32,091 nucleotides of DNA from an uncultured Oscillospiraceae bacterium (lineage in GTDB: Bacteria; Bacillota; Clostridia; Oscillospirales; Oscillospiraceae): positions 1 to 32,091 of the forward strand of contig CALWVZ010000021.1 of assembly GCA_944385125.1 (NCBI GenBank), written 5' to 3'. Below, piece by piece: positions 23,031-31,099 of this stretch (within the stretch, counting starts at the first letter, position 1; every line of letters begins with the position of its first letter). The translations under genes were made by a program, and so were the position numbers. The notes under the pieces were generated by a model that was not told where the DNA came from, did not search any database, and worked only from the letters and a program-made list of their open reading frames with translations.

Positions 23031-23061
23031 AATATAACAAATCTTAAAAAAGCAAGAGCAA
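23031..23061 (-). promoter_or_regulatory. Leftward promoter of the repressor operon
   Basis: On the minus strand, TTGCTC (23061-23056) and TATATT (23036-23031), a long 19-bp spacing. Operator repeat 1 lies within the spacer. Weakly supported as a promoter. Confidence 0.45.
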
Positions 23062-23202
23062 AGACTAGAAAATCTTAATAAAATAGGATATACTTGGCCA
23101 TGTCAAAGAAAGGGGAACAGGGAGAAAGCTCTGAAAACCTGATATAGACTGATTCAATACTAATTTAGACCACAGATTTTGTCAAGCATAAATCTTAAAA
23201 AA
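23039..23202. promoter_or_regulatory. Phage operator repeats
   Basis: AAATCTTAAnAAA occurs at 23039-23051, 23070-23082 and 23190-23202. The first two are 31 bp apart, three helical turns. Repeat 1 covers the probable leftward promoter; repeat 2 lies between TAGAAA (23066-23071) and TATACT (23089-23094), a possible rightward promoter with 17-bp spacing. The layout matches a lysogeny switch region. The 23095-23244 leader shows no other feature. Confidence 0.65.
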
Positions 23203-23244
23203 ATGCGAAAAATCTGCGAATAGTGAGAATGAGGAGGGAGAGCC

Positions 23245-23364
23245 ACGGTCCAGATAAGAGACGACCCCATTATCAGCGCCATTGAGCGCAGCGGATATCC
23301 GCCTTGGTTTCAAGAGGAAACCGGGGAAAAGAGGGAAGGAGTAGAGGAAGATGGCAAGTTATAA
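23245..23364 (+). CDS. Small phage protein, non-canonical start
   Basis: A 39-codon frame reading VQIRDDPIISAIERSGYPPW and ending ...EEDGKL before a TAA inside the next gene. An in-frame TGA lies seven codons before it, and no ATG, GTG or TTG occurs between that stop and the DDPII motif. GAGGAGGG is about 8 bp before an ACG codon, the best start candidate. The motif (DDP-xxxAxExxGYPPW) resembles small proteins encoded at this place in clostridial prophages. It may be real with an unusual start, or decayed. It overlaps the next gene by 14 bp. Confidence 0.5.
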   Translation, partial: TVQIRDDPIISAIERSGYPPWFQEETGEKREGVEEDGKL

Positions 23365-23602
23365 AAAAATATGCTGGACTATGGCGGATGTGAAATGCCC
23401 CTTTTACAAAAAGGACAGCCGCCAGGAGAGGAGCATCAGCTGCGAGGGCTTTGACCGGGACAGCACCGTGGAGACCCGCTTTAAAAATCTGGAGCTGAGA
23501 GAGAAGCATATGGGCCGCTACTGCGTGGCCAGATTTAAGCTCTGCCCCATTTACAAAAGCACCTACGATACAAAATACAGAGAGGACGGAGAGGAGGCAT
23601 GA
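23351..23602 (+). CDS. Cys-rich small phage protein
   Basis: An 83-residue protein with Cys at positions arranged in VKCPFY, ISCEGF, YCVARF and LCPIY. The four-Cys pattern suggests a zinc-binding fold. Similar small proteins sit directly before the small terminase in clostridial phages. The function is unknown. The ATG is preceded by GGAGTAGAGG and its end overlaps the TerS gene (ATGA). Confidence 0.75.
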   Translation: MASYKKICWTMADVKCPFYKKDSRQERSISCEGFDRDSTVETRFKNLELREKHMGRYCVARFKLCPIYKSTYDTKYREDGEEA

Positions 23603-23991
23603 GCTGGGAGTCGGGCAGAGACTGGGAAAAGATCCGGCAGGATTATCTCAACTCCTCCATCAGCCTCAGAGCCCTGGCGGAGAGCTCCGGCGTAAGTCTC
23701 AGCACACTTGAAAAACGCAGCAGCAGAGAGGGCTGGCAGCAGATGAGAAAGCAGAGACAGCTGGAGCTGGGCTCGGCAAGGCTGGAACAGGTGGCGGACA
23801 AGCTGCTGGGCAGCATATCCCGAGCCCTGGACCAGGGAGAGAACCTGGAAGCCAGAGACTACAAAGCCCTCAGCTCCGCCGTAAAAGAGTTGGGAGAGAT
23901 AAAGGAGCAGCTCTGCTCCGCCGGCCTCAAAGGCGGCAGGGAGCCGCTGGAGGTGCGCCTGGCCCCGGAGCTGGAGGAACTGAGCGGATGA
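23599..23991 (+). CDS. Phage terminase small subunit-like protein
   Basis: A 130-residue protein. The N-terminus holds a helix-turn-helix (ISLRALAESSGVSLSTLEKRS, ~18-38, DNA-recognition) and the rest is helical with a coiled-coil-like oligomerisation part (~60-115). Size, fold and position directly before TerL fit the packaging subunit that recognises phage DNA. Starts at an ATG overlapping the upstream stop by 4 bp. Confidence 0.75.
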   Translation: MSWESGRDWEKIRQDYLNSSISLRALAESSGVSLSTLEKRSSREGWQQMRKQRQLELGSARLEQVADKLLGSISRALDQGENLEARDYKALSSAVKELGEIKEQLCSAGLKGGREPLEVRLAPELEELSG

Positions 23992-24004
23992 GGAGACAGC
24001 TTAT

Positions 24005-25441
24005 ATGCCCCAGCTGCTGATACCCCCTCCCAGCGAGAAGCAGAGGCTGTTCATGGCCGACAGGCACAAATATGTGGGCTACGGCGGAGCAAGAGGCGGG
24101 GGCAAGAGCTGGGCGGTGCGCATCAAGGCGGCGCTGCTGTGCATCAAGTACCCGGGGATAAAGGTGATGATAATACGCAAAACCTATCGGGAACTGAGGG
24201 AAAACCACATCGTCCCCCTATGTCAGCTGCTTTGCTGCATGGGTGATAAGGAGGAAAGGATAGCTCAATACTCCGACAGCCGTAAAGAGATAGATTTTCC
24301 CAACGGCAGCAGGATACTCTTCCGTTACTGCGACAGCGACCGGGACAGCCTGCGCTTTCAGGGTACGGAGGTGGATGTGCTCTTTGTGGACGAGGCCACC
24401 CAGCAGAGCGAGGAGAAGATGGACGCATTGAAGGCCTGCGTTCGGGGGGTGAACGACTTCCCCAAGCGTATCTACTACACCTGCAACCCGGGAGGCGAGG
24501 GCCACGGCTGGGTGAAGAGGCTCTTTATAGACAGAAGATACAAGGACAACGAGAGGGCGGAGGAGCACAGCTTCATACAGGCTCTGGTGACGGACAACAA
24601 GGCCCTGATGGAGGCGGACCCGGAGTACATAAGGCAGCTGGAGGCTCTGCCACCCAAGCTGCGGGAGGCCTGGCTCCACGGCAACTGGGACATCTTTGAG
24701 GGTCAATTCTTTGAGGACTTCCGTACGGAGCCGGACATGAAGGCGGCAAAAGAGGCCGGCTGCATCCTTACGGCGGAAGAACTTAAACAGCAGCACCGCT
24801 GGGTCCACGTTATAGAGCCCTTTGACATCTCCGCCGGAAGCCGGAGGGGCTGGAAACTGATGCGCTCCTATGACTTCGGCTACGGAAAACCCTTCTCCTG
24901 CGCCTGGTGGGCCATAGACTACGACGGGGCGATCTACCGTATACTGGAGCTCTACGGCTGCACGGAAAACCCCAACGAGGGCGTGCGCTGGACCCCGGAC
25001 CAGCAGTTTCGGGAGATAGCCAGAATAGAACGGGAGCACCCATGGCTGAGAGGCAGGTACATAGAAGGGGTGGCCGACCCGGCTATTTGGGACGCCAGCC
25101 GGGGCGAGAGCATTGCCGACACGGCGGCAAAATACGGCCTGGTTTTCATCCCCGGGGACAACCAGCGCATACCCGGCTGGATGCAGTGCCACTACCGGCT
25201 CCAGTTCGACAGGGAGGGGCGCAGCAGAATGTATGTTTTTTCAAGCTGCAAGGCCTTCATCCGCACCATACCTCTTATGATGTACCACAAGCACAGGCCG
25301 GAGGACCTGGATACGGATCTGGAGGACCATGTGGCCGACGAGTGGAGATACCTGTGCATGTCCTGCCCAGTGGCGCCCCTGCGGCCCGTGGTAGAAAAGA
25401 GCTATATGAACGACCCCCTGGACCAGTTTAAAAAATACTGA
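24005..25441 (+). CDS. Phage terminase large subunit
   Basis: A 478-residue packaging motor. Walker A is GGARGGGKS (27-35) and Walker B is VLFVDEAT (~124-131). The coupling motif includes YYTCNPGGEGHGW. The RNase-H-like nuclease domain follows with RSYDFGYGKPF, YIEGVADPAIWD and a late acidic region. The motor moves DNA into the prohead and cuts it. GAGGAGA lies upstream. This is a full-length, intact protein, which suggests selection on packaging. Confidence 0.95.
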   Translation: MPQLLIPPPSEKQRLFMADRHKYVGYGGARGGGKSWAVRIKAALLCIKYPGIKVMIIRKTYRELRENHIVPLCQLLCCMGDKEERIAQYSDSRKEIDFPNGSRILFRYCDSDRDSLRFQGTEVDVLFVDEATQQSEEKMDALKACVRGVNDFPKRIYYTCNPGGEGHGWVKRLFIDRRYKDNERAEEHSFIQALVTDNKALMEADPEYIRQLEALPPKLREAWLHGNWDIFEGQFFEDFRTEPDMKAAKEAGCILTAEELKQQHRWVHVIEPFDISAGSRRGWKLMRSYDFGYGKPFSCAWWAIDYDGAIYRILELYGCTENPNEGVRWTPDQQFREIARIEREHPWLRGRYIEGVADPAIWDASRGESIADTAAKYGLVFIPGDNQRIPGWMQCHYRLQFDREGRSRMYVFSSCKAFIRTIPLMMYHKHRPEDLDTDLEDHVADEWRYLCMSCPVAPLRPVVEKSYMNDPLDQFKKY

Positions 25442-25466
25442 GCTCAGGGAGAAAAGGAGCGTAAAC

Positions 25467-27338
25467 ATGGAAAATGAAATTAAGCTGCCGGTGGACGGCC
25501 AGCGGCTGAGGGAGTTCACCGGGATATTGCAGAAATACAAAACGGGCAAACACAGCGTTGAAAGGCGTACCATTGCAGCGGAAAATTGGTGGAAACTGAG
25601 AAACCAGGCGGAGGAGAGAAAAACCAGCGAAGGTCTCAGAGGCTTTCAGGCCGTGTCCGGCTGGCTGCACAATGTGATCGTCTCCAAACACGCCGACGCT
25701 ATGGAGGCATATCCTGAGCCCAGCATCCTGCCCCGGGAGGCGGGTGACCGGCAGGAGGCCGCAGTGCTCAGCAAGATAATCCCGGTCATCCTGGAGCAAA
25801 ACGAATTTGAAAAGACCTACTCCGACGCCATGTGGCAAAAGCTGAAGACCGGCACCGGCGTGTACAAGGTCTACTGGGACACCGAGAAACTCAACGGCTT
25901 GGGAGACATAGCCATAGAGCGGGTGGACCTGCTGAACCTCTTCTGGGAGCCGGGCACGGAGGATATTCAAAACAGCCCCTACTTCTTCCACACGCGGCTG
26001 GAAAACAACCGGGAGCTGGAGGAGACCTATCCCCAGCTGAAGGGGCAGCTCAAAGGCACAGGCTTCCTGGCTTCCCGCTTCCTCTACGATGATGCGGTCT
26101 CCACCGAGGGCAAGTCCACGGTGGTGGACGTGTACTACAAGAGAAAAGAGCAGGGCAGAACTGTGCTCCACTACTGTAAGTATGTGGGGGACAAGGTCCT
26201 GTACTCCACGGAAAACATGAAGCTGCTCAGGCTGGGCTCTCCTGCCGGGGAGCTGCCGGAGGAAATTCCCCCCGGCGGCGGGGGGCTGTATGAACATGGA
26301 CTATATCCCTTCGTCTTTGACAGCCTCTTCCCCGTAGAGGGCAGCCCCTGCGGATACGGCTTTATCGACCTGTGCCAGAACAGCCAGACCCAGATAGACA
26401 TGATGCAGACCGCCTTTATAAAAAACACTATGGTGGGCTCGGTGCCCCGCTACTTCCAGAGAGTGGACGGGGCCATAAACGAGGAGGAATTTTTGGACCT
26501 CAACAACCCTATCATCCATGTCAGCGGCAATCTGGGCCAGGACAGCCTGCGCACCGTGGACTACCGGCCCCTCAGCGGAAACTACATTGACATGCGCACC
26601 AGCGTCATAAACGAGCTGCGGGAGACCTCCGGCAACACCGAGACCTCCGTGGGACTGGTGAGCTCCGGCGTAACGGCTGCCTCCGCCATCGCAGCCCTTC
26701 AGGAAGCCAGCGGCAAGGGCAGCCGGGACGCTACCCGTTCCAGCTACCGGGCCTACGGGAAAATCATTTCCCTTTGCATCGAACTGATACGCCAGTTTTA
26801 TGAGCTGCCGCGCCAGTTCCGCATCACCGGCAACCTGGGGGTGGAGCGCTTTATCCACTACAGCAACCAGGGACTGCTGCCCCAGCAGCAGAGCTACCAG
26901 GGCATAGAGCTGGGGATGCGCCTGCCGGTATTCGACATCAAGGTGATCCCCCAGAAGAGCAGCTCTTACACAAGGCTGAGCCAGAACGAACTGGCATTGC
27001 AGTTTTACCAGCTGGGCTTCTTTTCCCCAAATCAGGCCGACCAGGCCCTGGCCTGCATGAGCATGATGGAATTTGAGGGCAAGGACGAGCTGATGCAAAG
27101 AATATGCGCCAACGGCACCATACAGCGAAAACTCTCCATGTTCCAGCAATACGCCTTGGCTATGACGGAAAAATACGAGCCGGAGAAAGCCGGGGAGCTT
27201 ATGGGCAGTATCACCGGGGACGCAGGGATAGTACAGCGCAGCAGAGCAAAGCTCAAGGAGAACGGCACCGGGGAAAACAGCAGAGTGGCCCAGGCCCGGC
27301 GCAGGGCCCAGAGCGTATCCCAGCCGGGAGGCCGCTGA
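25467..27338 (+). CDS. Phage portal protein
   Basis: A 623-residue protein with the position and features of a large portal: mid-region RVDLLNLFWEPGTEDIQNSPYF, SQTQIDMMQTAFIKNT and GNTETSVGLVSSGVTAASAIAALQEASGKGSR, then a helical C-terminal region. Length exceeds that of HK97-type portals (~400-500) and approaches P22-type portals (~700). It forms the dodecameric ring for DNA entry. AAAGGAG precedes the ATG. The stop is one base from the Prp start. Confidence 0.88.
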   Translation: MENEIKLPVDGQRLREFTGILQKYKTGKHSVERRTIAAENWWKLRNQAEERKTSEGLRGFQAVSGWLHNVIVSKHADAMEAYPEPSILPREAGDRQEAAVLSKIIPVILEQNEFEKTYSDAMWQKLKTGTGVYKVYWDTEKLNGLGDIAIERVDLLNLFWEPGTEDIQNSPYFFHTRLENNRELEETYPQLKGQLKGTGFLASRFLYDDAVSTEGKSTVVDVYYKRKEQGRTVLHYCKYVGDKVLYSTENMKLLRLGSPAGELPEEIPPGGGGLYEHGLYPFVFDSLFPVEGSPCGYGFIDLCQNSQTQIDMMQTAFIKNTMVGSVPRYFQRVDGAINEEEFLDLNNPIIHVSGNLGQDSLRTVDYRPLSGNYIDMRTSVINELRETSGNTETSVGLVSSGVTAASAIAALQEASGKGSRDATRSSYRAYGKIISLCIELIRQFYELPRQFRITGNLGVERFIHYSNQGLLPQQQSYQGIELGMRLPVFDIKVIPQKSSSYTRLSQNELALQFYQLGFFSPNQADQALACMSMMEFEGKDELMQRICANGTIQRKLSMFQQYALAMTEKYEPEKAGELMGSITGDAGIVQRSRAKLKENGTGENSRVAQARRRAQSVSQPGGR

Positions 27339-27339
27339 G

Positions 27340-27657
27340 ATGACCAGAGTGAGCTATGACCGGGCGGGACTGAGAATGAAAATACAGGGCCACGCAAACT
27401 CCGGGGAATACGGCAGGGACATTGTCTGTGCTGCCGAGTCGATACTGATGCTGACTCTGGAAAGACAGCTTCAGGAGCTGGAGGGCCTGGAGAGGCTCAG
27501 CGTGCTGAAAGGCCCGGGCAGGGCGGACATCAGCTGCTGCCCCAGCCGGGAAAAGACGCTTCGGTGCAGAGACATCTTCGAGACGGTATTCCTGGGATAT
27601 CAGCTACTGGAGAGCATGTACCCGGAATACGTGGAGACTGAGATACTTACGCAGTAG
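27340..27657 (+). CDS. Phage-encoded Prp-type cysteine protease
   Basis: A 105-residue protein with the Prp catalytic signature GHANSGEYGRDIVCAAES: presumed catalytic His18 and Cys30. Cellular Prp in Firmicutes removes the N-terminal extension of ribosomal protein L27 after the NLQFF residues; staphylococcal Prp also processes phage capsid proteins with similar N-termini. This copy is within the phage head module, between portal and scaffold, and the capsid encoded 1.7 kb downstream contains NLQFFA. Processing of the capsid is inferred. Confidence 0.88.
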   Translation: MTRVSYDRAGLRMKIQGHANSGEYGRDIVCAAESILMLTLERQLQELEGLERLSVLKGPGRADISCCPSREKTLRCRDIFETVFLGYQLLESMYPEYVETEILTQ

Positions 27658-27671
27658 GAGAGGTGGAGACT

Positions 27672-28529
27672 ATGGCACAGTTGGAAAGTAATGAAAAGGA
27701 TAAAAGTACCCAGAGCGCAGAACAAAAAACAGATAAACCCCAGCTCAGCGTCGGCCAGGGGAGCTCAGTCCAGAACAGCTCCCAGGATTACAAAAACACT
27801 ATGGAGGCGCTTAAGGAGAGCGAATACAGTCTGCCGGAATACACCAGCAGCTATGACGAACAGATAAGCCAGATATACAACAAGATAGTGAGCCGGGAGC
27901 CCTTCAGCTACGACCCCATGTCCGACAGCCTGTACGGCCACTACAGGGAGCAGTACACCCAGTTGGGCAGGCAGGCCATGAGAGACACCATGGGTCAGGC
28001 TGCCGCCCTTACCGGGGGCTATGGCAGCAGCTATGCCCAGCAGGTGGGGCAGCAGGAGTACGACAGCTATTTGCAGAAATTGGGGGAGGTACTGCCGGAG
28101 CTCTACTCCGCCGCCTATCAGAGGTACAAGGACCGGGGAGAGAGCCTGGAAGAGGAGTACCAGAGACTGCTGACTATGGAGCAGGCGGAGTACGGCAGGT
28201 ACAGAGACCAGATCGAGGATGTGAAATACCAGCAGGGTATGGCTGCGGATGCGGCTGCCGCAGAGCAGGAGCGCAAGGACAAGAACTATGAGCGGCTGGT
28301 GGAGCTCATCACCAAGACAGGCTATGCCCCCAGCGCGGAGGAACTGGAAGACAGCGGCATGACCCAGGCCCAGGCAGATGCCTACAGGAACCGATATAGC
28401 GGCGGAGGCGGAGGAGGCGACAGCAGCCATGGGCCCAGCAGCACCTATCTGGCCTACTATTATGGAAATAAGTCCAACTACCTGGGCGGAGGCAAGGCAC
28501 AGACCAAGATAAACGCCAACAACAGATGA
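27672..28529 (+). CDS. Gln/Gly-rich phage head-module protein
   Basis: A 285-residue protein of unknown function. The first ~40 residues are polar and disordered; a helical middle contains MRDTMGQAAALTGGYGSSYAQQVGQQEY and a Tyr/Glu/Arg-rich coiled region; near residue 240 comes a run of Gly (RYSGGGGGGDSS) and a basic tail. I recognise the GGYGSSYAQ-type segment from clostridial prophage head modules but know no role; a virion-internal or ejection protein is possible. The ATG at 27672 follows GGAGAGG; a GTG at 27663 is the alternative. Confidence 0.7.
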   Translation: MAQLESNEKDKSTQSAEQKTDKPQLSVGQGSSVQNSSQDYKNTMEALKESEYSLPEYTSSYDEQISQIYNKIVSREPFSYDPMSDSLYGHYREQYTQLGRQAMRDTMGQAAALTGGYGSSYAQQVGQQEYDSYLQKLGEVLPELYSAAYQRYKDRGESLEEEYQRLLTMEQAEYGRYRDQIEDVKYQQGMAADAAAAEQERKDKNYERLVELITKTGYAPSAEELEDSGMTQAQADAYRNRYSGGGGGGDSSHGPSSTYLAYYYGNKSNYLGGGKAQTKINANNR

Positions 28530-28583
28530 CGGAGCCCTTAATATGCAGCAATGCACTATATATAAGGAGAATGGAGGCATCCT

Positions 28584-29339
28584 ATGCAGAATGAAAAAAC
28601 GCAGCCCCTGCAGGAGAGCGATAAGCTTGAATCCGGGGAACAGACGGGCGCAGCAGCTGCCGACGCCGGGCAGAACAAACTAAAGCCGGAAGGCAAAAAA
28701 AGCTGGGAAGAGATACTGGCGGACCCGGAATACCGAAGCGAGTATGACCGTCAGGTCCAGAGCATCGTTAAAAAAAGACTCAGGGACCGGCAGGGAAACG
28801 AGGAAAGGCTGAAGAAACTGGACGCAGTTGTCAATGAGATAGGCCGGAGCTTCGGCATGGATGTGCAGCAGGGACAGGAGGCAAGCCTGGATAAGCTGGC
28901 GGAAAAGGTACGCCGGTCAATGCAGGAGCAGCTGAAAGGAGAATACGGCAGGGCATGGCGGGCCAAGGCTCAGCTGGACAGTCTCAAGCAGCAGGCCGAG
29001 ACCATGAAAAAGAACTTCCCGGACTTTGACCTGGCCAGAGAGCTGGAGAACAGAGAGTTCCTGAAGCTCACCGCACCCCACACCGGACTGAGTCTGGAGG
29101 AGGCTTACTATGCCCTGCACCACAGGGAACTGGCTGAAAACCTGAGCAAGGCCGCTACCCTGTCCGCTGCCAAGTCAGTCAGCTCCGGGGCTGCAAGACC
29201 CAGAGAACTGAAAGGCGGCCAGGCTGCCCTGAACAGCTCCGGGGACCCAAGGCAGATGTCCCGGCAGGAAAGGGAAGAGCTGAAGAAACGCATCTACCAG
29301 GCCAGCGCCCAGGGGAAAAAATTGCCCTACGGCTCATAA
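28584..29339 (+). CDS. Putative phage scaffold protein
   Basis: A 251-residue, strongly charged and helical protein with little hydrophobic core: an acidic N-terminus, a long coiled-coil region (about 50-150, including SIVKKRLRDRQGNEERLKKL), and a C-terminal SRQEREELKKRIYQ. Composition, size and position immediately before the major capsid gene are those of scaffold or DUF4355/GP20-like proteins that guide prohead assembly. It has no NLQFFA-like sequence, unlike many proteins of this class. Confidence 0.75.
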   Translation: MQNEKTQPLQESDKLESGEQTGAAAADAGQNKLKPEGKKSWEEILADPEYRSEYDRQVQSIVKKRLRDRQGNEERLKKLDAVVNEIGRSFGMDVQQGQEASLDKLAEKVRRSMQEQLKGEYGRAWRAKAQLDSLKQQAETMKKNFPDFDLARELENREFLKLTAPHTGLSLEEAYYALHHRELAENLSKAATLSAAKSVSSGAARPRELKGGQAALNSSGDPRQMSRQEREELKKRIYQASAQGKKLPYGS

Positions 29340-29358
29340 GAAATGAAAGGATGAGACA

Positions 29359-30453
29359 ATGGAGACTATCACTAGAGAAAATCTGCAATTCTTTGCCGAT
29401 GCGGGGACCGTGGTCAACAGCACGGCGGGATATGTGAACGCCGGCACCGGCGCAGTCACCGAGTTTGACGCAGGCAAGACCCTGGCCCCTGAGCTGAAGG
29501 CCTTCTACGACACGGAGCTGCTGGAAAATGCCCGCACCGAACTGTTCTATGCTCAGTTCGCCAAGCGCCAGGCCCTGCCGGCAAACCACCACGGCAGCGT
29601 GGAATGGCGCAAGTGGAACACCTTTGAACGGGCTGCAAAGCTCACTGAAGGCGTTATACCCACCGGGCAGAAGTTCGGCGTCACCACTGTGACCGGCAGC
29701 GTGGACCAGTACGGCACCTACACATCCATCACCGACAAGCTGGAGCTGAGAGCCTATGACGACGTTATACTGGGCGCTACCGAGGAGATGGGTGCCTCCG
29801 CCGCTGAGACTCAGGAGAAGCTCATCAGGGATGCTCTGCTGGTGGGCACCAATGTGCTTTACTGCGACAATATCAACAAGAGCACAGGGGCGGTAATATC
29901 CGCACCCACCAGCTGCGCCGCAATGGGGGCCAGCGACACCAACGGCTGGAGCCTGCTCACTCCCGCCATGATAAACAAAGCCGTCACCATTATGAAGAAG
30001 AACAGGGCGCCCCGTATAAACGGCCGCTACTATGCCGTTGTCCACCCCTCGGTGGCCCACGACCTGAGAGAGTGCGAGGGCTGGATAGAGGCCCACAAGT
30101 ATGCCTCCCCAGAGGAGCTCTTTAACGGAGAGATAGGCGAGCTCCACGGAGTGCGCTTTATCGAAAATGTATTTGCTCCCGTTCTGGGCGACGGCGACGA
30201 ATACGAGAACAAGGACGGAGGCCGCAGCTATGCCACCTATTTCTTCGGCAAGGACAGCTTCGGCATCATTGACCCTGAGGGCGGAGCCCTGGAGATGATA
30301 ATCCACGACAAGGGAGAAATAGGCGGACCGCTGAATCAGTTCAGCACCATAGGCTATAAGTTCGAGACCAACGGCGCCACTATACTCTATCCCGAGAGGC
30401 TGCTGAGAGTAATGAGCACCTCCAGCTTCAGCGATGTGGATGAGCTCAACTGA
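29359..30453 (+). CDS. Major capsid protein, N4-gp56 family
   Basis: A 364-residue protein with features of the N4-gp56-type major capsid family, an HK97-fold protein: GKTLAPELKAFYDTELLENARTELFYAQFA, KLTEGVIPTGQKF and INGRYYAVVHPSVAHDLRE (shown in part). The N-terminus is METITRENLQFFADAG, and residues 8-13 (NLQFFA) are identical to the Prp cleavage core of Firmicute L27. Cleavage between F12 and A13 by the nearby phage Prp is predicted. Ribosome binding site AAAGGATGAG is upstream. Confidence 0.9.
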   Translation: METITRENLQFFADAGTVVNSTAGYVNAGTGAVTEFDAGKTLAPELKAFYDTELLENARTELFYAQFAKRQALPANHHGSVEWRKWNTFERAAKLTEGVIPTGQKFGVTTVTGSVDQYGTYTSITDKLELRAYDDVILGATEEMGASAAETQEKLIRDALLVGTNVLYCDNINKSTGAVISAPTSCAAMGASDTNGWSLLTPAMINKAVTIMKKNRAPRINGRYYAVVHPSVAHDLRECEGWIEAHKYASPEELFNGEIGELHGVRFIENVFAPVLGDGDEYENKDGGRSYATYFFGKDSFGIIDPEGGALEMIIHDKGEIGGPLNQFSTIGYKFETNGATILYPERLLRVMSTSSFSDVDELN

Positions 30454-30465
30454 GGAGGAGAGAGC

Positions 30466-30669
30466 ATGGAAGAGAGAATTGAAATCTACATACCCAGGGT
30501 TTCCGACAGGGAGGACCCCAACCTTTTCGTGGCGGTGAACGGCGTAAACTATCTGCTGCCCAGAGGCAAGAAGTCCATGGTGCCCAAGTTCGTGGCGGAG
30601 GAGATAGAGCGCAGCAACCGGGCGGCGGATATCTTCTACGAAAACGTCAGCGGCATGAAAAACAACTGA
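30466..30669 (+). CDS. Small phage head-module protein
   Basis: A 67-residue protein (MEERIEIYIPRVSDREDPNL...). Similar short proteins with an NGVNYLLPRGK motif follow the major capsid in clostridial phages; the function is unknown. GGAGGAGAG lies before its ATG. Confidence 0.7.
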   Translation: MEERIEIYIPRVSDREDPNLFVAVNGVNYLLPRGKKSMVPKFVAEEIERSNRAADIFYENVSGMKNN

Positions 30670-30676
30670 GGCGCAG

Positions 30677-30703
30677 CCCCTCCCGGCCCCAGGCCGGGAG
30701 GGG
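30677..30703 (+). repeat. Perfect GC-rich hairpin inside the phage operon
   Basis: CCCCTCCCGGCC / GGCCGGGAGGGG perfect 12-bp stem with a CCA loop between two structural genes. It has no T-tract, so it is not a standard terminator; it may protect or tune the upstream mRNA. Confidence 0.75.
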
Positions 30704-30721
30704 CGGGAAGGGGGAGAGCCA

Positions 30722-31087
30722 ATGAAAGCCATTGAGGCTATACGCCGGGTTGATATCCTGGAGCCTAACCAGTATGCCGTGGACCAGAAGCTGCGCTGGC
30801 TGTCTCTTCTGGACGGGCAGATATACGAGGAGCTCATCAGCGCCTATTCACCCGAAACGGAAAAACCGGGAGAATACCTTAACGGAGATGAGGAACTGCT
30901 GGCGCCTATGCCCTATGCAGAGAGTATTTACTGCCCCTATCTCCAGGCTATGATAGCTGCGGAGAACTTTGAAAGCGCCAAGTATAACCAGCAGGTAGCC
31001 ATCTATAACGGGGCCTTTCAGCAGTACCGGGACTGGATATGCCGCAGAGGCAGACACAGGAACCGGGGCAGGGGATTCATTTTTTGA
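30722..31087 (+). CDS. Possible head-tail connector protein
   Basis: A 121-residue helical protein. Residues 1-60 and 70-105 (PYLQAMIAAENFESAKYNQ and FQQYRDWICRR) look like those of small helical adaptor proteins following the capsid gene in many phages. No decisive motif is visible; the role is inferred from order, size and helical character. GGGGGAGAG precedes its ATG. Confidence 0.55.
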   Translation: MKAIEAIRRVDILEPNQYAVDQKLRWLSLLDGQIYEELISAYSPETEKPGEYLNGDEELLAPMPYAESIYCPYLQAMIAAENFESAKYNQQVAIYNGAFQQYRDWICRRGRHRNRGRGFIF

Positions 31088-31099
31088 GGAGGAGAGGCC

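Noticed and set aside
29179-30837. 552-codon open frame antisense to the scaffold and capsid genes
   Set aside because: It lies entirely opposite well-supported phage genes, has no recognisable motif and reflects GC-rich codon bias.
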